Origin: an uncultured Neglectibacter sp. | GTDB taxonomy: Bacteria; Bacillota; Clostridia; Oscillospirales; Acutalibacteraceae | Reading direction: 5' to 3' | Assembly (NCBI GenBank): GCA_947647615.1 | Contig: CANSKS010000018.1 | Span: forward strand, 1 to 47,496 | DNA: 47,496 bases | Shown: positions 43,722 through 47,496 of the stretch, one piece after another | Position numbering within the stretch: the stretch's first letter is position 1 | Layout: each line of letters starts with the position of its first letter | The notes under the pieces: generated by a model | What the model was told of the DNA's origin: nothing | Databases searched by the model: none | What the model saw: the letters and a program-made list of their open reading frames with translations, nothing else | Made by a program: the position numbers and the translations under genes

Positions 43722-45380
43722 TTGTTATCTCAACTGTTTATCAAAAATATCGCAGTTATTGAACAGGCTTCGATCGATCTGGAACATGGGTTTACGGTGT
43801 TGACCGGCGAAACCGGTGCGGGGAAATCCATTATTATCGACGCGATCCATGCAGTACTGGGGGAACGCACCTCAAAGGAGCTGATCCGGACTGGAGCAAA
43901 AAACGCCTCTGTCTCTGCCTTGTTCACTTCTTTGTCGCCGGAAATTCTGGAGATTTTAGAAGAACTTTCCGTACCTTTGGAAGAGGATAATTCCCTTTTA
44001 ATTCAGCGAGAAATAAAAAGCGAGGGGAAGTCCTTGTGCAAATTGAATGGTGCTCCGGCAACGGTGTCTATGTTAAAACAGCTTGCACCTTTGCTTTTGA
44101 ACATCCATGGCCAGCACGAAAGCTATGAATTGCTTTCGCCGGAAATTCACATGACTTACCTTGACAGGTTTGGGGAATTGGAAGATCTGCTTTTACAATA
44201 CCAAAGCTCTTACCGTCGCTTACGGGAGATCAGGCAGCAGCTGGGGGCCCTGCAGATGGATGAGGGGGAAAAAGCGCGGCGGCTGGACCTGCTCCGGTAC
44301 CAGGTGGAAGAAATTCAAAGCGCTAATTTAAAGCCTGGAGAACAGGAGGCCCTTATTCAAGAAAGGGATATCATTCGCAACAGCGAAAAAATTTCTGTTT
44401 CGGTGGAGCTTGTAAAGGCCCTCCTTTCCGGAGATGAAAATAGCCTCGGGCTTTTATCGGGGTTATCGCAAGCTACGGAGGAAATAGAAAAGAACGGCCA
44501 GTTCCTTTCTGGCCTTCAAGCGGTGGCGCAGAAACTGCGGGAAGCAGGCTTCCTTTTGGAAGACGCCGATCAAATGCTTCGGGATATCTCGGTAGAATTT
44601 GACCCGGAACGGCTGGAAATGATTGAAGAACGGTTAGACCTGATTTACCGGCTTTCCTTGAAATACGGCGGCAGTGAAGAGGAAATTTTGCAATTTTTAG
44701 AAGACGCCCAGGTTTCTTTGAAGAAAATAGAATTTTCAGAAGAAGAGCGTGGGGCTTTGGAAGCCGGCTATGAGGCGGAGAAGCAAAAGGCGATTTCCCT
44801 GGCCCGGGAGCTTTCCGCCAAACGGAAGGCTGTTTCCCAGGAGTTTTCCAAAAGGGTGAAAAAGGAACTGAACTTTTTGAATATGCCGGGAATGGAGTTT
44901 TTGCTGGAAATTGAGCGGGTACCTCTTTACAACATGGGCTGCGATAAGGTGCAGTTTTTGATTTCCGCCAACAAGGGAGAACCTGCGAAACCCCTTTCCA
45001 AAATCGCTTCTGGTGGAGAGCTTTCCCGAATTATGCTGGCCATTAAAACGGTGCTTTCCGGAAAAGATCGGGTAGATACTCTGATCTTCGACGAAGTGGA
45101 TACCGGGATCAGCGGGGAGGCCGCCAATAAGGTGGGGTTAAAGCTGGAGGAGGCTTCCAGGGACCGGCAGGTCCTTTGTATTACCCACTTGGCCCAGATC
45201 GCGGCCTTGGCAGACCATCATCTGCGCATACAAAAGCATGTGAAAAATGGGCGCACCTTCACTCAGGTGGAGCCCTTGGACCTGGAAGGCCGGAAACAGG
45301 AGCTGGCCCGGATTATCGGCGGAGCGTCTATTACAGAACTGCAGCTAAAAATGGCGGAAGAAATGCTTAAGAAGGCTTGA
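43722..45380 (+). CDS. recN: DNA repair protein RecN
   Basis: A 552-residue SMC-like ATPase of double-strand break repair. Walker A GETGAGKSIIIDA at about residues 28-40, a coiled-coil middle (about 150-380), then the ABC signature IASGGELSRIMLAIK and Walker B LIFDEVDTGISG. Full length. TTG start, 6 nt after the argR stop, with a weak AGGTGAT site. The end contains the -35 box of the tyrS promoter. Confidence 0.94.
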   Translation: MLSQLFIKNIAVIEQASIDLEHGFTVLTGETGAGKSIIIDAIHAVLGERTSKELIRTGAKNASVSALFTSLSPEILEILEELSVPLEEDNSLLIQREIKSEGKSLCKLNGAPATVSMLKQLAPLLLNIHGQHESYELLSPEIHMTYLDRFGELEDLLLQYQSSYRRLREIRQQLGALQMDEGEKARRLDLLRYQVEEIQSANLKPGEQEALIQERDIIRNSEKISVSVELVKALLSGDENSLGLLSGLSQATEEIEKNGQFLSGLQAVAQKLREAGFLLEDADQMLRDISVEFDPERLEMIEERLDLIYRLSLKYGGSEEEILQFLEDAQVSLKKIEFSEEERGALEAGYEAEKQKAISLARELSAKRKAVSQEFSKRVKKELNFLNMPGMEFLLEIERVPLYNMGCDKVQFLISANKGEPAKPLSKIASGGELSRIMLAIKTVLSGKDRVDTLIFDEVDTGISGEAANKVGLKLEEASRDRQVLCITHLAQIAALADHHLRIQKHVKNGRTFTQVEPLDLEGRKQELARIIGGASITELQLKMAEEMLKKA

Positions 45381-45405
45381 CTTTTTCGGGGCCTGCCTTT
45401 ATAAT
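45377..45405 (+). promoter_or_regulatory. Sigma-A promoter for tyrS
   Basis: TTGACT (45377-45382, across the recN stop), 17 nt, TATAAT (45400-45405). Transcription would start near 45411, right before Stem I of the T-box. Confidence 0.82.
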
Positions 45406-45410
45406 GTATT

Positions 45411-45718
45411 TCAACAGCGATGACGAAATAAGTAGGCGTTGTATTCTGGCACAGAGAGCCCGCGGTTGGTGGAAGCGGGGGACAGAGCAGCGGTGAAGTT
45501 ACCTTTCTGAGCTGCCGTTTTGAAAGCTTTCACGGCAAGTAGGGACGGCCGTATGGCAGGCGTTATTCTGCAAGGGCATAACAAGGGTAGGTTTGGCCTG
45601 AGTAATTCTGCCGGGCTCTTTTGTAGTGCTTGATGAGGCCACAGCCGTAAGGCTGAGGTAAATTGAGGTGGTACCGCGGCATTTTGTCGCCCTCTGTGTG
45701 AACAGGGGGCGTTTTTTT
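45411..45718 (+). promoter_or_regulatory. Tyrosine-type T-box leader
   Basis: A tRNA-sensing riboswitch. Stem I begins CAGCGATGACGAAATAAGTA (GA/kink-turn motif and AGTA bulge) and closes with TTCTGAGCTG; a TAC codon at 45500-45502 just before that close is the likely tyrosine specifier. The T-box bulge is GAGGTGGTACCGCGG (45665-45679), next to the terminator at 45688. Uncharged tRNA-Tyr would stabilise the antiterminator and allow tyrS expression. Confidence 0.92.
45688..45718 (+). terminator. T-box attenuator terminator
   Basis: CGCCCTCTGT (45688-45697) pairs with ACAGGGGGCG (45702-45711, one G-U pair), followed by seven Ts. It is the off-state hairpin of the tyrS T-box. Confidence 0.9.
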
Positions 45719-45772
45719 ATTTCTTTGCCCCCAAAAGAAAAGATATTTTTCGGGAGAAAGGAAGAATTACAC

Positions 45773-46996
45773 ATGGAAATTTATGAGGAACTGCAAGCCC
45801 GCGGCCTAATTGCCCAGGTGACCAACGAGGAAGAAATCCGCAAAATGGTCAACAGTGGCCAAGCAATCTTTTACATTGGCTTTGACTGTACGGCCGATAG
45901 CCTGACAGCCGGACATTTTATGGCCTTAACCTTAATGAAACGCCTGCAAATGGCAGGCAACCGCCCCATCGCGTTGATCGGTGGTGGCACCACAATGATT
46001 GGCGACCCCTCCGGCCGGACCGATATGCGAAAAATGCTTACAAAAGAAGATATCGATCACAATGCCGCCTGCTTCAAACGGCAGATGGAACGGTTTATCG
46101 AATTCGGCGAGGGGAAAGCTCAAATGCTCAACAACGCAGATTGGCTTTTAAAACTCAACTATGTGGACTTGCTGCGGGAGGTGGGATCCTGCTTTTCTGT
46201 AAACAACATGCTGCGAGCGGAATGCTATAAACAGCGTATGGAGAAAGGGCTTTCTTTCCTGGAGTTCAATTATATGATTATGCAGTCCTATGACTTTTAC
46301 CATATGTTCCAAACTCTGGGTTGTAACATGCAGTTCGGCGGCGATGACCAATGGTCCAACATGTTGGGGGGAACAGAGCTGATCCGCCGGAAATTGGGAA
46401 AAGACGCTCACGCCATGACCATAACCCTGCTTACCGATTCCCAAGGAAATAAAATGGGAAAAACAGCGGGAAACGCTGTCTGGCTGGATCCCAACAAAAC
46501 TTCTCCCTTCGATTTTTACCAATATTGGCGCAATGTGGATGATGCAGATGTGCTCAAGTGCCTGCGTATGCTCACTTTCCTGCCTTTGGAGCAGATTGAA
46601 GAAATGGCCCATTGGGAAGGAAGCCAACTGAACGAGGCAAAATCTATACTAGCTTTCGAACTGACCAAGCTGGTCCATGGGGAAGAGGAAGCACAGAAAG
46701 CGCAGGAAGGGGCAAAAGCACTTTTTGACGCCGGTGGCAATACAGAAAATATGCCGACTACCCTGTTGGCGGAAAATGATTTTTCAAACGGGGAAATTTC
46801 TGTTTTAGATTTGCTGGTAAAAACAGGGCTTGCCGCCTCCAAAGGAGAAGGCCGCCGGTTGATACAACAGGGAGGGATTTCTCTTAATGGCGAAAAGGTT
46901 ACCGATATCGGACAAATTGTGAAGGAAAGCGACTTCACAGACAGAACCCTTATTTTGAAAAAAGGGAAAAAAGTATTTCATAAATTGACATTCTAA
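45773..46996 (+). CDS. tyrS: Tyrosine-tRNA ligase
   Basis: A 407-residue class I synthetase. The HIGH-like site is DSLTAGHFMALT, the tyrosine pocket is in IGFDCTADS, the KMSKS-like loop is GNKMGKTAGNAVWLD, and a C-terminal S4 domain (VLDLLVKTGLAASKGEGRRL) binds tRNA. The sequence is of the TyrZ-like/E. coli-like type with SFLEFNYMIMQSYDF and FGGDDQWSNM. GAGAAAGGAAG lies before the ATG. Controlled by the T-box upstream. Confidence 0.96.
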   Translation: MEIYEELQARGLIAQVTNEEEIRKMVNSGQAIFYIGFDCTADSLTAGHFMALTLMKRLQMAGNRPIALIGGGTTMIGDPSGRTDMRKMLTKEDIDHNAACFKRQMERFIEFGEGKAQMLNNADWLLKLNYVDLLREVGSCFSVNNMLRAECYKQRMEKGLSFLEFNYMIMQSYDFYHMFQTLGCNMQFGGDDQWSNMLGGTELIRRKLGKDAHAMTITLLTDSQGNKMGKTAGNAVWLDPNKTSPFDFYQYWRNVDDADVLKCLRMLTFLPLEQIEEMAHWEGSQLNEAKSILAFELTKLVHGEEEAQKAQEGAKALFDAGGNTENMPTTLLAENDFSNGEISVLDLLVKTGLAASKGEGRRLIQQGGISLNGEKVTDIGQIVKESDFTDRTLILKKGKKVFHKLTF

Positions 46997-47013
46997 TTTT
47001 TTTGCAGTAAATT
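46985..47013 (+). promoter_or_regulatory. Possible promoter for the last gene
   Basis: TTGACA (46985-46990), 17 nt, TAAATT (47008-47013). The -10 box is poor; a TTGCAG/CTGCAA hairpin lies across it. Confidence 0.4.
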
Positions 47014-47051
47014 TTATCATCTGCAACACCATGTAAAGGAGGAAACAAGGA

Positions 47052-47496
47052 TTGGCAATGAATGTGCAAAGAGCGAAAGATTTTATTGTAAAAAACGTCC
47101 GGCCGGTAGAGCTGGCAATGTACTGCTGCCTTTTTGAAGGCGGTTCGAAGTCAGAACTTATCGAAGCGCTAAAGCCCTATCAAAATGCAGATGGCGGCTT
47201 TGGCAATGCTCTGGAACCAGATAACTGGAACCCAAACTCCACCCCCATCACTACCAACGGAGCTTTAACTTTTCTCTTTGAGACAGGCGCAATCCGGGAG
47301 GCGGAAGAAATAACTGGAGGGATGGTTCGATACCTTACCTCCGGGCAGGCCTTTCACAAAGAGGCTTGTCGGTGGTTCGGTTCTATTGAAAGCAATAAAG
47401 ATTACCCCCATGCTATTTGGTGGGAAAAAGATGAAAACGATACTGTTCCAAGCTGGAATCCTACTGTATCCTTAGCGACCTTTCTGGTGTGCATGG
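47052..47496 (+). CDS. Partial uncharacterised protein, terpenoid-cyclase/prenyltransferase-repeat-like
   Basis: The first about 148 residues are in the window; the gene runs off the end. The segment LKPYQNADGGFGNALEPD resembles the QW-like repeats of alpha/alpha toroid proteins (squalene cyclase/prenyltransferase fold), and similar proteins in Firmicutes are annotated only as hypothetical. A TTG at 47052 lies 9 nt after AAAGGAGG; ATG 47058 is the alternative. Function unknown. Confidence 0.7.
   Translation, partial: MAMNVQRAKDFIVKNVRPVELAMYCCLFEGGSKSELIEALKPYQNADGGFGNALEPDNWNPNSTPITTNGALTFLFETGAIREAEEITGGMVRYLTSGQAFHKEACRWFGSIESNKDYPHAIWWEKDENDTVPSWNPTVSLATFLVCM

Noticed and set aside
1-47496. 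CRISPR arrays, tRNA genes, insertion sequences or prophage genes
   Set aside because: I found no regular repeat-spacer pattern, no tRNA cloverleaf and no transposase, integrase or phage structural gene.

Overview
The window looks like a chromosomal segment of a low-to-mid GC Gram-positive anaerobe of the class Clostridia, most likely an Oscillospirales/Ruminococcaceae-type gut bacterium. The reasons are AGGAGG-type ribosome binding sites with frequent TTG/GTG starts, sigma-A promoters of the Bacillus type, a T-box in front of tyrS, the clostridial gene order folD-dxs-tlyA-nadK-argR-recN, a formyl-THF ligase, a lone aconitase/isocitrate dehydrogenase branch, LytR-CpsA-Psr proteins and an SLH-domain protein. 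I saw no tRNA, rRNA, CRISPR array or insertion sequence. The species cannot be named from the sequence.

Region by region: (1) 1-2.2 kb, minus strand: a Gfo/Idh/MocA oxidoreductase, a likely 6S RNA and a DUF1292 protein. (2) 2.36-3.0 kb, plus strand: a consensus promoter and a hairpin terminator frame a roughly 610-nt hairpin-rich stretch with no credible gene, a candidate large structured non-coding RNA. (3) 3.2-11.0 kb, plus: an HD hydrolase, two tandem LCP cell-wall ligases with a sugar nucleotidyltransferase, a repeat-rich gap with interlocked inverted repeats, an SLH protein, secG, a GNAT acetyltransferase and a PLP-dependent lyase. (4) 11.1-19.7 kb, plus: an Agr-like LytTR regulator and GHKL kinase, followed by a visibly AT-richer stretch with a truncated protein resembling a clostridial peptide-maturation protein, three ABC exporters and a frameshifted remnant. 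This looks like a decaying, probably acquired peptide natural-product or signalling export locus.

(5) 20.0-24.2 kb, minus: icd and acn in one operon (citrate to 2-oxoglutarate) and an AEC-family transporter. (6) 24.3-29.4 kb, plus: TepA-like ClpP protease, FtsK/SpoIIIE translocase, a membrane-anchored ComEC-type metallo-beta-lactamase and its DUF3006 companion. (7) 29.5-30.7 kb, minus: a RodA/FtsW glycosyltransferase. (8) 30.9-34.9 kb, plus: fhs, tsaE, tsaB and an in-frame fusion of ribose-5-phosphate isomerase B with uracil phosphoribosyltransferase, in one tightly packed operon. (9) 35.1-45.4 kb, plus: a pair of M16 peptidase homologues, lgt, folD, dxs, tlyA (apparently with a CTG start), nadK, argR and recN. 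(10) 45.4 kb to the end, plus: promoter, T-box leader and tyrS, then the start of an uncharacterised cyclase-fold-like protein cut by the window edge.

Most genes are ordinary housekeeping genes. The parts that deserve a second look are the large candidate ncRNA beside the 6S gene, the decayed peptide-export island, the RpiB-Upp fusion and the interlocked repeats near 7.4-7.6 kb.
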